DNA from: Icerya purchasi | Taxonomy: Eukaryota; Arthropoda; Insecta; Hemiptera; Monophlebidae | Length of the DNA stretch: 64,000 nt | Direction of reading: 5' to 3' | Assembly (NCBI GenBank): GCA_039619475.1 | Contig: CM077115.1 | Coordinates: 551,202,826 to 551,266,825 of the forward strand | In this document: piece after piece, positions 49,271 to 60,814 of the stretch | Position numbering within the stretch: position 1 is the first letter of the stretch | Layout of the letters: every line of letters begins with the position of its first letter | The notes under the pieces: generated by a model | Database searches by the model: none | Seen by the model: the letters and a program-made list of their open reading frames with translations, nothing else | Told to the model about the DNA's origin: nothing | Program-made: the position numbers and the translations under genes

Positions 49271-50004
49271 AAAGGTTTTCACACCTGTTATCGGAAATAA
49301 TGATAAAAAAGAGTATATAATAATACCTGTAAAAACTAACAGCTTAAAGAAATAATGCACGATAGAGACTATTTCATAATAAAAAATAGAAGTAGAATTA
49401 ATTGAAAAAGATAAGATTATATATATATATATATTTCGAATATATATGTTTTATCCTATAATTTATAGAATAATAAATATTTTTAATCTATAAATAGCCA
49501 ACTAGTAAAAACTGAATTCGAAAAGTATAAAAGGAAATCAATACTGCGAACAAAAAACTTTTGAGAGGGAAATCACACGAACGAAACGGAATTCATCGAC
49601 ATAGAAAAATGGTAGCCGGCATTTTTAAAACGAGTACAACGAAATATACATTTTTTATATAAAACAATCATAAATGCAGAGAAGAAATTTCGAACAACGT
49701 TGAAACAACTTACGAATACGCCGCTATTTAACATGGTGATTTCGATGTATTTACAAACGACTAGGTGCCCCTTTAGGAGGAGGTTGTTCTTAAACAATTT
49801 CGGTAATATCATTTTCCCAAAATTCCATGTAAAAAGGAACATTTAAGAAATATACGGGAAGTGATCTTGAAACTTCCCGGATGTAATACTTTCCTGAACA
49901 GAATGACAGTTTCATGTCTGCGCATTAGTAAAATCCAAAATCTTTTTTTATCTTAAACAAAGCCCGAATTCCTTTCGGTCAATAATTGTGGCCGGATGCC
50001 GTTT
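49271..50004. other. AT-rich spacer between two Jockey copies
   Basis: Contains a short (TA)n at 49417-49434. No gene is seen. Confidence 0.45.
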
Positions 50005-51291
50005 AAAATTTTTGTCCTACCGTCCAATATCACTGTTATCTACTCTTGCTAAATTACTTGAAAAGTTAATATCTGTCAGGCTAACCAAAATAATGGAAGA
50101 AAGAAAAATTATTCCACAACATCAGTTTGGCTTCAGGAGCGCTCACTCCACTGAACAACAGATACATAGAATTGCAGAAATAATTGAAGAAGGTATTCAG
50201 AACAAAAAATATACCGAAGCCTTGTTTATAGATTTCACAAAAGCATTCGACAAAATATGGCATAAAGGATTACTATATAAACTTAAAGCAGCATTCCCTA
50301 TACAGTATTATCAACTCATCAAGTCGTACATAACGAACAGAAAATTTCGCGTCAAATGTAGTGATGACTACTCTCAGCTGCATCCAATCACGTCTGGCGT
50401 TCCGCAGGGTAGTGTATTAGGGCCGATTCTGTATAATATCTACGCAGCAGACCTTCCCACCGAAGGAAATATTGAAGTGGCTACATTTGCCGATGACACA
50501 ATGCTAATTTCGCAAGACAAGAGGGCTGATATTGCAGTTGCTGAGCTACAGAAAAGCGCGAATACGGTTCTACAGTGGGCTCAAACGTGGAAACTCGAAG
50601 TGAACCTGGAAAAGTGTAGTCATGTATCATTTACCAAGAGAGCTGAGCACCAGCTCCACCTAACACTGGGTGGTAACACTATACCAAGAAGCAATAGTGA
50701 CAGATACCTAGGAGTTCACTTAGACCGTACCTTAAGCTGGAGGACACACGTACAGAAATTAAGGAATAAGCTTGATATTAAATTAAGATCGCTATATTGG
50801 CTAATAGGATATCATTCGAACCTCTCCTTAGCTAATAGGGTCTTAATATACAATGCTATCCTTAAACCTACGTGGACTTATGCAGCACCAATTTGGGGCT
50901 GTGCAAAGAAGTCAAACAGAAATGTGATACAGCGATTCCAGAATAAAACGCTACGGATGATATACAGAATGCCGTGGTATGTTACCAATGAGGCTATTCA
51001 TCGAGACCTAAGAGTCTGTACTGTCGATGAGGCTATAAAGCAACGCGCTCGTAGTCATGCGTTACGCCTCTGTGGACATAGTAACGAGCTAGTAGCTGCC
51101 CTTCCGGACAATGCAATAACAAGAAGACTGGAAAGAACTAGGATCCGTGATCTAGTATAAGTGATGGGCTGAATACATCAATGGATGTATTCTCCACTCA
51201 ACTGAATACATTGAGTACATTCGCAGATAGCCAAATAGGCTAGGCACGAATCGGCAGAAGTAGTAATAAAAAAAAAAAAAAAAAAAAAAAA
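50005..51291 (+). mobile_element. Jockey-clade element J2, 5'-truncated, with poly(A)
   Basis: Starts inside ORF2 at the RT domain, continues through a ~107-bp 3' UTR containing two inverted copies of an ATGTATTC/GAATACAT word, and ends in about 24 A at 51268-51291. 5' truncation is typical of target-primed insertion. I could not find a convincing target duplication. Confidence 0.8.
50009..51160 (+). pseudogene. Jockey-clade ORF2, RT and C-terminal part, open but 5'-truncated
   Basis: One open frame of about 385 codons with recognisable RT motifs from the beginning: SYRPISLLSTLAKLLEKLI, HQFGFRSAHSTEQQ, FIDFTKAFDKIWHKGLLYKL, SGVPQGSVLGPILYNIYAADL, the catalytic TFADDTML (FADD) and RYLGVHLDRTLSWRTHV, then the Jockey C-terminus IWGCAKKSNRNVIQRFQNK, MPWYVTNEAIHRDL and RLERTRIRDLV. 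Codons upstream to 49988 are open but not homologous. No RNase H and no terminal zinc motif follow, which fits Jockey rather than the I group. All RT catalytic residues are kept and no frameshift is seen, so the insertion is young, yet it lacks the endonuclease and ORF1 and cannot move itself. Confidence 0.88.
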
Positions 51292-53902
51292 GTTTTCTAT
51301 TTCCAATATAAACCGTTTTTGTTTGTTTTTGTTTCCTCTGCCATTTCGCAGTTGTATAATCTATGCAGAGTAGTGGAATATTACCTGGTTTTGTTAGTCA
51401 CCTGTCTTTATCGAGCGTATGTTTTCTGAGTGTCTAGTGCGTCTAATTTTTTATTGCGTTTTTGTATTGAACGTGTGGTTTTATCGAGTATACAACGTTC
51501 AAAAAAAATTAATGATTCGAAAATTAATTTCTTTTCTCTTATCAATCATTCGGAAGCATTCCGGTGCGTCCTCTATTGGAACTGTGCAACTTTAACAAAC
51601 TATATTTTCACCTCCATTCCGTAAATATATATTCAAAATAAATATTTCTGATAGCCGAATTGTCGGATTAAATGGCCTAAAAATCTCCTTCTTGAGCAAT
51701 TGGTTTTGAAAAGTTGTTCATCTCTATATAGATGAAGGATGCACCACCGCATGATGTAAAACTGAAGCATTTAAATGTTGTCAAATTTGATAGGTTGAAG
51801 TGGCATTCGGAAAAATTTGGAAAAAAAGTTAGAAAAATAATCATTTACTTCTAAATGAAACCGAATGAATCTTTTTCATTCGAAATTTAGTCGAAAGAGT
51901 TTTGCCAAAAAATAACATTTTAAGAGCTTCCAAAATGAACGGCGATGTCCTGAAAGAAACCATTTCTACTCGGATAGCCGCAAAAATTCGATATCGCATT
52001 GAAACCACTGATGTGCCAGTTGTTAAATTATCACAATGTAGAGAACATGCTTAACATCTAAATGGAGACTAGCACGTCTATCAGTAGAGTATATTAAAGA
52101 TGTAGAAAGCCGCTAAGTGAAGATTGTACTTAATTTTTTTTAATCGCAAGCTGTACGTAACCGTGTAATTACGGCAACTGGAAACTATCGGAAATTAAGT
52201 GACTGGAGTAATTTGGTATACACGTGAAAGCTTCACCGTTGAAGCGGTACTGGAAGTTTCTTATGTGTAAGAGAAAGTTTAGATTCAAGTCTGAACGGGA
52301 TAAATTTTGAACAGATAGAATGCATACGATGGAGACCGACGCGAATACTGAAATGAATAAAAGGTCAAGGGATGCAGTTTTATGGAACGTGTAATCATAA
52401 TTATGCCCGATTTTCGGGTGGTTAATGGTTGTGAAGTCTCGACGGGACATTGGCCACCAAGGCTGGAGAGTTTAACAGTTTAAGTTTGTTCAGAAGTCCG
52501 CCTCTACCTAATTTAGACTTCAAAAAGAATAGTTCTCTTCCGGACAGTGTGGTCGGGCACTATCTGAAGTGAATAGGCAATAACTGCTCGAGCGACCACG
52601 TCGACATTTTTATTCGCAAGCATTGTGACACACACACGCACACACACACACACACACCAGGAACTATAAGAATGTAAATTAAGATCTGTTGTACTCGATC
52701 TACGAGTAGTTCTAGGCGTGAGATGCCACTGTGATTAACTATTATGCTTAATGAATATGTTTGTTATACTGTGCACTTCGCGAAAGAAAAGTAAGACAGA
52801 CTTTAAGTAATTTTAACGTATCAAAAAGTTGACAATTTTTTCCTTCTTTTTAATAATATTTCTTAAGCTTATAAATGAAGAAAATCTGCGTGTAATTTTT
52901 TATCACCTCAAAATTTAGGAGACTTTTTTTTTCTGTCATTTTTTTTTTTTTTTTTAGAAGAACTGTTGCAAATTTTTCCCTTTTCTTGCGGGGTTAACAA
53001 GCAGTAGAATGGAAAATAACACTTAACAAAATTGAAATTATTTAGCCGATGCTATTAAATTTACATTTTTATCTGTTAATCAATTTCTGTTTTTTTTTTG
53101 TTTTTTTTTTTTTCTTGTTTGAGTTTTTCCGTGGGCTTGTTAGCAACCGGCGATTACCCATCAACACGTGTACATAGCAGCAATTAGGAGTAGCAAGGAA
53201 TGGAAACTGACAAAGAATGATACAGCAAGGATCGAGAAACAATAACAATCAACGTCGAAAAATGCCAAACGTATGCATGCTGAAATTCTGTTATATTAAT
53301 TTATTCGGCACATAAACTGGCTCGTAACTATTGTACAGATATCTTTTGTTGTAATAAATCAATTAAAAAATGTTCTGCTCTCACAGAACAAATATGATGG
53401 AATATCAAAACGCGGTATTAAGGGCAGTTTTTTTTTTCATTTTTTATTTACACTCTGGGAAGTCATTATCAGAAGTTAAAAAAAAAAAAAAATGATATAT
53501 TACCTAAATCATTAGAATCATCTAAAATTATAAACATTTGCGAGGTTAAATTTTTGATTTTTAGGCACTAGAGAATTCTGAAAAAAGACTAATTAAGAAC
53601 GCGCTGCTGAACAGTCTTCATGGATAAATTTCGTATAAGTGTAATAGGTTTTGTAAATTTCGCGATGTTGCATGCCTAGACGAAGGGGTGCTTACTAGTA
53701 GGAAAACATGACAAAGCGGAAAGGAAGGAAATATAAAGAGGGAATGAAGTATCCGAGTCGGAAATTATTTTTCTTTTTTAATTGATTTATCGTTGTCGCC
53801 ATTGTTATTATTTTAGAAAATTGCAGCGGCTTTTAATTCGAAAAGTTAGTCTTATGAAATACCGTCTCGTCGACTCTGGTCAGTCCTATCGAGGTGTAAA
53901 TC
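51292..53902. other. AT-rich stretch without a recognisable gene
   Basis: Includes a (CA)n microsatellite at 52627-52658 and several T-runs. It lies downstream of the minus-strand gene ending at 54222. Confidence 0.4.
52627..52658. repeat. (CA)n microsatellite
   Basis: About fifteen CA units with one CG interruption. Confidence 0.95.
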
Positions 53903-53908
53903 TTTATT
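53903..53908 (-). terminator. Candidate polyadenylation signal AATAAA for the minus-strand gene at 54222
   Basis: TTTATT on the plus strand, about 315 bp beyond the TGA. A three-fold GTTGACAA repeat (53912-53936) lies beside it. Confidence 0.35.
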
Positions 53909-53911
53909 TGC

Positions 53912-53936
53912 AGTTGACAAGTTGACAAGTTGACAA
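53912..53936. repeat. Three tandem GTTGACAA octamers
   Basis: AGTTGACAAGTTGACAAG followed by one more TTGACAAG unit, in the 3' UTR region of the minus-strand gene. Confidence 0.9.
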
Positions 53937-54221
53937 GACGATGAATGCGAACGAAATGATAAAAATGGAGATTAAAAGAAAAGGGGATGAAGCAAAAGTA
54001 TATAACAGGTTTTCGAAAACAGTTGCAAAGTAAGGTAAAAAGCAAACAAAAAAAAAAGGTTCATTAAAAGGATGTCCGTCAGACGACAATGGTAAAAAGA
54101 AGGAGAAAAAAACAAAACAACTAATCGTTGTAATTAACCTAATTTGACAATAAATAAGGGACGACGCGGGGCATCGACTTGGGCAACGAACGATATCGTG
54201 TCGCATGAAGACGATCCGTTC

Positions 54222-55836
54222 TCAGTCGTTGATGAAGCGGCCGTCGAAAGTGATCTCGATGTCGGATGCTTCCGGCTGCGTCGGTTTAAGATTGACGTCA
54301 ATTTCGGCGAACTCGCCTCGATCGGATTTATGAGCGGCGCGCCTCGAGTCGACGTACTTGCTTTCCTTGTTACCGGATAGCAGCGAATTCTTTGTAGGGT
54401 AAGCGCTTGTATAAGCGATCACTGGCGACTCGCCATCGCCGATCGAAGGCGATCTCGATCCAGCAGCGTCCACTTCCGATTTCTGATCATTCTTGAAAAT
54501 ACCGCCTTCGCCGTAGTCGTCATCTTCGTTACTAGTATCTAGCTTTCCGGCATTCACGCTGGCTAACTCGGACGAAGAAGAGGACACTTTGGTTTGCTTC
54601 CGGAATTCCCGACTATTTTTAGGATCTTCCGGTTGTTTCTGTTGCGGATACCGGTACCTGGCGCTGTAAACCGTATCAGCCGTGCTTTCGTCGTCGTGCT
54701 GCGAACTACTCTTCTCTTCGTCCAGTTGGTACGCGTAGAACGGTCGCTTCTTGCGTCTACGCAAGCCGGTCGACGACGCGGACATCCTGTGCGGCACCGC
54801 GAAGTTGTTTTCGTGGGTCCACGAGTTACCAGTTCGGATAGCGTAACTTTCGTACGGCCCGTCGTTATCGTCGTTATCGCTATTGTTACCGTTACCATTT
54901 TGGTCGTTATTGGCATTGGTTGTGATCGGGTCGTAAAAGTAGCCGGACGTCCGGAAAGACGTCGGATTCCGGACGTGACGGGAGTCGTAACTTTTTGTCG
55001 CGCCTCCGCCACCCCGATAAGCCCGTTGCGGAGGGAATGCCGCCGCTGCCGCCGAATTCCTAAGAAGTTTATCGGCAGCGGCGAAATAGAGCGCGGACTG
55101 CCGACCGCGTGTCTGCTCACCGCGATCGTATTCCGACGGAGGAGCAGCTGCTACGGCCGGAAAGAGAACGGCCGGCTGTCGCGACGTTAGCGCAACCGCC
55201 GGCATATACTGGTCGTACGGCGCCGCGGCTAACAGTTTGAACTTGGACGTTGCGGCCGGTCGACCGTCCGCATCCGAATACGACTGAGATAGCTGCGAGT
55301 CTAGATCGATCAGGGCGGCGGCGGCCGCCGGCCGCAACTGCTCGTACTCGTCCAGCTGCTGACTGTACTGCTCGTTGTCCAGTTCGAACTGGTCCAGATC
55401 GTAGTCGGGATCGTAAGCATCGTAGGGCGGATACCGGTGATTTCGATTATAGCGATCGTTATAGTTACCGCTGTGCTGTTGCTGCTGCTGACGATTGTAA
55501 TAGCCGGAGGGTCGTCCGCGACTGCCGCCGAGCGGGAACGGCGAGCGATTGTTGTAGAAGCCGCGTTTGAAGCCCACCTTACTGAACAGTTGCTCTTGCG
55601 GCCGTTGCATGTACGGCTGTCGCGGCATTGATCTATGCACCGCGTTGCCGAAACCGTAAGGAGGCGGACGGCGCCACTGACGGAAGTAACGTCCATCTCG
55701 GTGCGACTTCAATTTTCGATCAGTGGCAACGGCTGCTGGCAACGTCGTGTCAGCATTCTTGCCGTCAGCGACGCTCTCATCGTCGTCCGGATTCTTTTGA
55801 GTATTATCCGTTAACGATCCGTAAGAGGTAATTTCG
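54222..55836 (-). CDS. Terminal exon of a large low-complexity, probably secreted protein
   Basis: About 538 codons to TGA at 54222-54224. The apparent ATG further upstream lies in intron: a TTTTTTTTGTTTTTTAG acceptor ends at 55837, and the exon starts on the third base of a Ser codon (SEITSYGSL). The protein is rich in Tyr, Arg, Asn, Asp, Ser and Ala: DGRYFRQWRRPPPYGFGN, then MPRQPYMQRPQEQ, QQQQQHSGNYNDRYNRNHR, a DPDYDLDQFELDNEQY acidic stretch, Ala runs (AAAAA), an RGGGG patch, NGNGNNSDNDDNDG, a tetrabasic TGLRRRKKRPFYAY site and an acidic end with DIEITFDGRFIND. No known domain or membrane segment is visible. High GC against AT-rich flanks and coherent codons support coding. The polybasic site may be a furin-like cleavage site (inference). 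A cuticle/matrix or peptide-precursor role is possible; the family is not recognised. Confidence 0.72.
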
Positions 55837-56451
55837 CTAAAAAACAAAAAAAAATTACGAATGCCATTAATAATTTGCCAATCGTTCAATGTGCTTATGA
55901 GAACAATTAGTAATTCGTAGGGGAGAGAAAAACACTTCACCGCTTCTACTGTTTTTAAAATAATTCACATTAACAAGGAAAAATTAATAAATAATAAATA
56001 ATGTTCCGGAGATACACACACAGCTCTGTCTATTCATGCTAGCTACTTTTTTTCGTTTTTTTTTTCTTTTGTTTTTGTGCACCGGTCATAAGCTAATATC
56101 TGACAAATTTATAATTTTTTTATGACGCATGCCAGTTGGCTAGGTGACTTTTTTCTCATTCCATTGACTTCAATAAACTATCATTTGATAATTAAGTATA
56201 TCCAGCAAACTGGTTAGTGACATTTACCAGTATTTTGCCGCTATTTTCCGTACATTGTATCGGTGTTTATACATACATACCGAAAGTTAAAAGCACAAAT
56301 AAACATCGAAAGAGTTGAAAATCCTTAAAAAATTCACTTAAAATATCTGAAAGGCGATAATTGAGTTATAAGTAATTGAAAATGAATTATTATAATGCGA
56401 AATATATAAATAAATGGTACATACAGAATTTGAAATAAACGTATATAATTT
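55837..56451 (-). other. Intron upstream of the 54222 exon (start unknown)
   Basis: AT-rich with a strong pyrimidine tract at its 3' end next to the exon. The 5' splice site and the preceding exon could not be placed. Confidence 0.5.
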
Positions 56452-56640
56452 ATGGTAGCGCGGTAGTCTAGTGGGGGTAAGGCATTTAGCTACCAAACCG
56501 GAGGTCATGAAACTTGTCTCGTTCCGGATCCAAGTCACTCCCCCAGGTTTACCGAGCCTTAAATAATTGAGTACCAGAGAAGTCTGAAAAAGTAAAGACG
56601 GCCGATAGAAACGAACTGCCCCTCCCCCTCCGCCTACTAA
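56452..56640 (+). mobile_element. tRNA-headed SINE (single copy seen)
   Basis: GGTAGCGCGGTAGTCTAGTG contains an A-box-like TAGTCTAGTGG. About 45 bp later CTCGTTCCGGATCC fits a degenerate B box (GTTCnnnnCC). Together they form an internal RNA polymerase III promoter at tRNA-like spacing. The following ~100 bp does not look like tRNA and ends in a CCCCTCCCCCTCCGCC tract. No terminal A-run or target duplication was identified. Confidence 0.55.
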
Positions 56641-56717
56641 CATTAGTTTAAGTCATTTTATTCATGATGCTTATTTTTTATTAGTAGCAAAGAGCTTTCA
56701 TGGTTCATATTAATGTT

Positions 56718-56821
56718 AAAATCACAATTTTTGGTAGACACCGCGTCAACATTAACGAAGCTTCGAAACGTGAAATAGTTCAGTTAATGTTGACGTGGTG
56801 TCTACCGAAAATTGTGATTTT
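56718..56821. repeat. Near-perfect hairpin: 39-bp arms, 26-bp loop
   Basis: The left arm 56718-56756 and right arm 56783-56821 are reverse complements except at two positions (T opposite G, and G opposite T), which in RNA would be G-U pairs. The arms contain GGTAGACACC(G/A)CGTCAACATT. The outer sequence continues weakly complementary (TATTAATGTTAAA against AATAATGTTAATA). No protein frame is present. It could be a short foldback MITE, a hairpin-RNA source or a young miRNA-like locus. Confidence 0.85.
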
Positions 56822-59119
56822 GATGATTTAATAATGTTAATAATAAGTTATGGTAATCCGCTTTAATACAGATAAAATTTAACAAATCAGAAAATTATTA
56901 CAAAATCGAAACCTTCGTACATTTAAAATTTCTAAATCATCCTAGTGTTATTTTGATTAATTCCACCTGTTTGTGATGCAACTGCCCGAATCGGAAACGC
57001 GCCGGATTTTACAAATTTATTTTTAAACAAAATTCATTAACTTTACGTATCACCGGTCTTTTGCTGTTTAAATCTCAGTGAAATTAATTTCAAAGACGAA
57101 TAGAAGCGATTAATTTTTAAAAAATGCTGTAAAAGTACTTGATTCATATAACACAAAATCGCATTTCCAAATATATCACGAATAAAAGCAGGATTACAAC
57201 AACCACATGTGCAGATAGAAGATCATTCTGTATTTTGTGCTTAAACTAAAAACGTATTCAAGTTTTCCTATATATATATATATATATATGTAATAATAAA
57301 ATCGATTGAAAAGATTATAATTAAAGTTCTTTTAAATTTTATTATTTTGCTTAAAAATTTTATCATTTTATGATATAAGTGCAGTTAGAATATTATTAGT
57401 TTCGTATTTTCACATAAACATAAATAATAGTATTACAAAATTGGTTTATTAAGTTTCACCTTAAGCGGAGTCGAGAGCGTCGCCAACCGAGGGCAAGATG
57501 ATAAAAAAAGGATATGAGTTATAGGAAAAATAAAATGTATAATTTGTAAAGGCTCTTAATATTTTATTAAACGAGAATAAAATCTTAATTTAAAAACATA
57601 GTTTTCGTGGGTTTTTGGCAAATTGTTCCATTACTTTATTATAAAAGTCTTCCAAATTGTCCGTGATTACGCGCCTATGAATACTCATCATGGCCAGTTG
57701 ATTAAAAAGTTTCGAAGCTCCAGGGGAGGGGGACAACAACTCTCCCCTACCTCTCTCCTGACGATGATTATGAGCAGAATCGGTATAATTACGTGTTACG
57801 AATTATTTACATAATACTAATTTGGAGAGAAATATTTTCTACTTTCCAGTGCTGTAATATGGCCACTATTCTCCTCAAGCAAAATATTCTTAAATATCGC
57901 ATTCGAATGTCTGCAGTGCTCTCGTATGTAAGCCTTTATAAGTCAAGTTTCCGAAAACTTATAAATGTATATTTTTCGGAAAGGTTTGATGCAAATAAAA
58001 AGCAAAAAAAAAACAATTAACTTTTCGATATATTTATTACTTCATCCGAAAATTCGACGAAAAGTAGTATATGACAGAGATATGTCACATTGCCGCACAA
58101 GGTTTTATTAATTGTTTACGTAGTTTTTGTAGACGGTCAAACCATATGTTACGAGTTTGTCACATTCCCCTCTAAAGGATTAAGCTTTGTTTTGTGTGGA
58201 AATTTAATTTATATTTAAACGCTCTTTAGTGAATTTAACAATAATACTTGTGTCGACTGTTTCTTATTTATTGCTTTAATTATCGCTAAAATTTTTGTCT
58301 CTTTGACGTAATAAAAGTTCGTATTTTATTTCAAAACTCTCAAGAGTTGCCATAATTTTGACACGAGTACCGAAAGAGATGAAGAAGATAAATTAATTTC
58401 GGATGCACGAAAGAAATCACCTGATAATCTAGTTAATACTTTTTAGTATGCTTTACAAAATATTATAATTTGTAAAAAATGTGCTCAAAATGCATAAATT
58501 TAAATAAAACTTTTCTAAATATAAAAAATATTTTGTTTACTTTACTCCTCAAACTAACTAAAATCCCTTTCTATATTAAGATACATATATTTTTGTGGAA
58601 CTGGTCATTTGACCACTCGTGGTAGGAATAGGTATACAGAAATGTCGGTTGGTTTAGTGTTAAAACACAGTTTTAAGATAAACACACCAGAAGTCAGAAG
58701 TGTATAAATTGTACGGTATAAATTATCCTTATAATGAATCTGATCAGAGAAAAAAAATAGCTCGAACCAGATGGGGAACCCTTCTGATAAAAATGCTTTA
58801 AACCGGATCACTGAGAATCTATATCATGAAATCTGAATTTACAAACAAGAACCCGTCAATACTTTCCCAAGTTAATTAACATATGACAATAGCGTCGATT
58901 ACTCCCTTTCGAGATCCACTAAATACTTTAAAAGAGCCAATAATACTTCAAACTGCTCCACTAAAAACTTAGACGGAAGCTGGGTTAAAGATAATCAATG
59001 TGTTCGCAGAATACCTATCAAGCATATCCAAACGAGCCAGCGGCTGGTGAACAACTACTAGAAGAAATATGTTGCTTATCGAAAGTGATTGTCATCCAGT
59101 TAGAGCAGTTGGAAAAATT
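56822..59119. other. AT-rich stretch without a recognisable gene
   Basis: Contains a (TA)n at 57269-57290. No domain is recognised on either strand. Confidence 0.4.
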
Positions 59120-59232
59120 CAAAAAACTACTATCCAAAAAGAAAATTAATCAAAAGAAGGCTCCTGGTTATGGCCTTATTACCAGGGGAGCAAGTTCTTC
59201 GAGAACTCCCCCTGGAAAAACGCAATTGTAAA
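59120..59232 (+). pseudogene. Short RT fragment (Jockey-like), weak
   Basis: KKINQKKAPGYGLITRG within a short frame matches the Lys-Lys-Ala-Pro-Gly-x-Asp-x-Ile-Thr segment that begins the RT domain in Jockey-type ORF2 (Asp replaced by Gly here). The sequence on either side is not homologous, so this is only a ~60-bp trace and could be chance. Confidence 0.3.
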
Positions 59233-59939
59233 GATAACGCAAATCCTCAATAACGCTTGCTGCTAAATTATTATACCTTTCTACCTTAGAAATGTAATAT
59301 AAATATGGTTTAAAAGAAACTATTACTTTAATTGCTTGTAAAAAAATTAATTTTTTTTTTTTACATTAAAAATAAATTGTTTGCCTACAAGGCATACTCA
59401 AAAAATATGTTACAATATTTCATTACAATTTTGCAATTAATTTTAATAATTATAAAAAGTCAAAAAGAAAAAAATAATAATAAAAGATAAAAAATATAAA
59501 AACAAAAAGGAACTACTTATCACATTATACAAACAATTTTATACCACATGTTCGTTCTCCGCCACAGCCAGTTCACAATTTATCTAACTTAATGTCACTC
59601 ATTAATGTTATTAACCAACCCCGTTGCTTAATTAATGCTTTCCAAGTTCCTATCTCTTTTTGCATTATATCTTCTGGCATTCGTTTTAGGTAGCTTAATT
59701 AAAACTATTTCATCCGTATTATCAATCTTACTATTTACGTCTTTCGATCAAATAATAAAATATACCTTCCTATTATTCCTCGTTGTCCTGCTTCTCTAGT
59801 CATTGTAGCTATTGATATATATTTATGGTCTTATATTCAAGTAATCGGTGATAAAAGTGGCACATGCTTGGATACATTTCATTTCTCTCTCTCCACCAGT
59901 TAATATTACTGTTTACCTGATCTTACCTTTAAGCATTTC
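59233..59939. other. AT-rich stretch, possible decayed upstream part of family X copy X4
   Basis: Contains poly-A/T runs and no certain motif. It adjoins the RNase H segment of X4 but cannot be aligned by eye. Confidence 0.35.
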
Positions 59940-60787
59940 TTTTGTTGACTACTAATCTTTTTGACGCAGTCTCGTTTATTCCATCCATAAGAGGGATCAG
60001 TAAATGTCTGATTGTCTCCGATTCCAAAAGTGTTCTTCAAGCCATTTCTTCTCCTCCTTCTCATTCCTCCAATTCTATTATTCTTTTAATTCGTTTTCTC
60101 ATATCCAATCTACTCTCATCCCGTTCCATTATATTGATCTTTTGTGGGTTCCTAGTCACTCTGGCATCGAGGGCAACGAGTTAGCGGACTTTTTAGCCCG
60201 TTCGGCCGCCCGCGATGGTCCTTTATTCTGCAACATTCCTACTTGGGACATCCTCCTTCTTTCCTCAGCTAATCATTCCCGACTATGGTCGGACATCTAT
60301 CCTTCTCTATTTTCTAATCCCGTCTCTCATTATCTTCAAATTCAGCCGGTTCCCTCTTCTCAGCCGTGGTTTCAATCCTATTCTTATCAACGCTCCGCGA
60401 TCATTTCCTTAATCAGACTGCATATTAATCACTCCTTTCTACCCTCTTCACGTTTTCGTTTTTCCCTGTCCGCTTTTCCCGATTGTCCCCTTCATAATTC
60501 CATCTCTGCTCTCATATGTGATGCAAACCACATTTTCGTTGAATGCCCTGCCCTTGATTCCGAGCGCTCTGTGTTGTACTCCAAAATCTTGGCACTGAGT
60601 CTTCCTGCTCCGTACAATTCTTCCTTTGTCCTTTCCTTTCCATCTCCACATATAATAAACCATGTACTCCAATCTTTCCTAAGCTCTATTTCTAATCGTC
60701 TCTTTATTTAACCCTTTCCTTAATTTCTATTGTTGTTGGGTCAATGCCGCTGGCGCACACAAAAAAAAAAAAAAAAAAAAAAAAAAA
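59940..60787 (+). pseudogene. Non-LTR retrotransposon family X: RNase H end to poly(A) (copy X4)
   Basis: The most complete family X copy. In frame order: KCLIVSDSKSVLQAISSPP (third RNase H motif with its Asp, near 60010-60060), a frameshift, then LLWVPSHSGIEGNELADFLA (fourth motif with His, Glu and Asp), ARDGPLFCNIPTWDILLLS, LFSNPVSHYLQIQPVPSS, QRSAIISLIRLHIN, the terminal CDANHIFVECPALDSER motif, and SSFVLSFPSPHI to the stop at 60711. The 3' UTR (GTTGTTGGGTCAATGCCG) runs into about 28 A at 60759-60787. RNase H followed by this Cys-poor tail points to an I/Outcast-like lineage; the RT itself is absent, so the clade is uncertain. 5'-truncated and dead. Confidence 0.75.
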
Positions 60788-60814
60788 CATTTTTGATTCC
60801 TTTTTGATTATCAT

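Noticed and set aside
52169..52450. 93-codon minus-strand frame with a hydrophobic stretch
   Set aside because: One hydrophobic segment only; AT-rich DNA often gives this; no homology recognised.
54594..55570. Plus-strand and alternative minus frames across the 54222 exon
   Set aside because: Shadows of GC-rich coding sequence, rich in Arg, Val and Thr without structure.
55841..55940. Extension of the 54222 exon to an upstream ATG with a hydrophobic segment (signal-peptide-like)
   Set aside because: The hydrophobic residues come from AT-rich intron and the pyrimidine tract; a strong TTTTTTAG acceptor lies between this and the GC-rich coding part.
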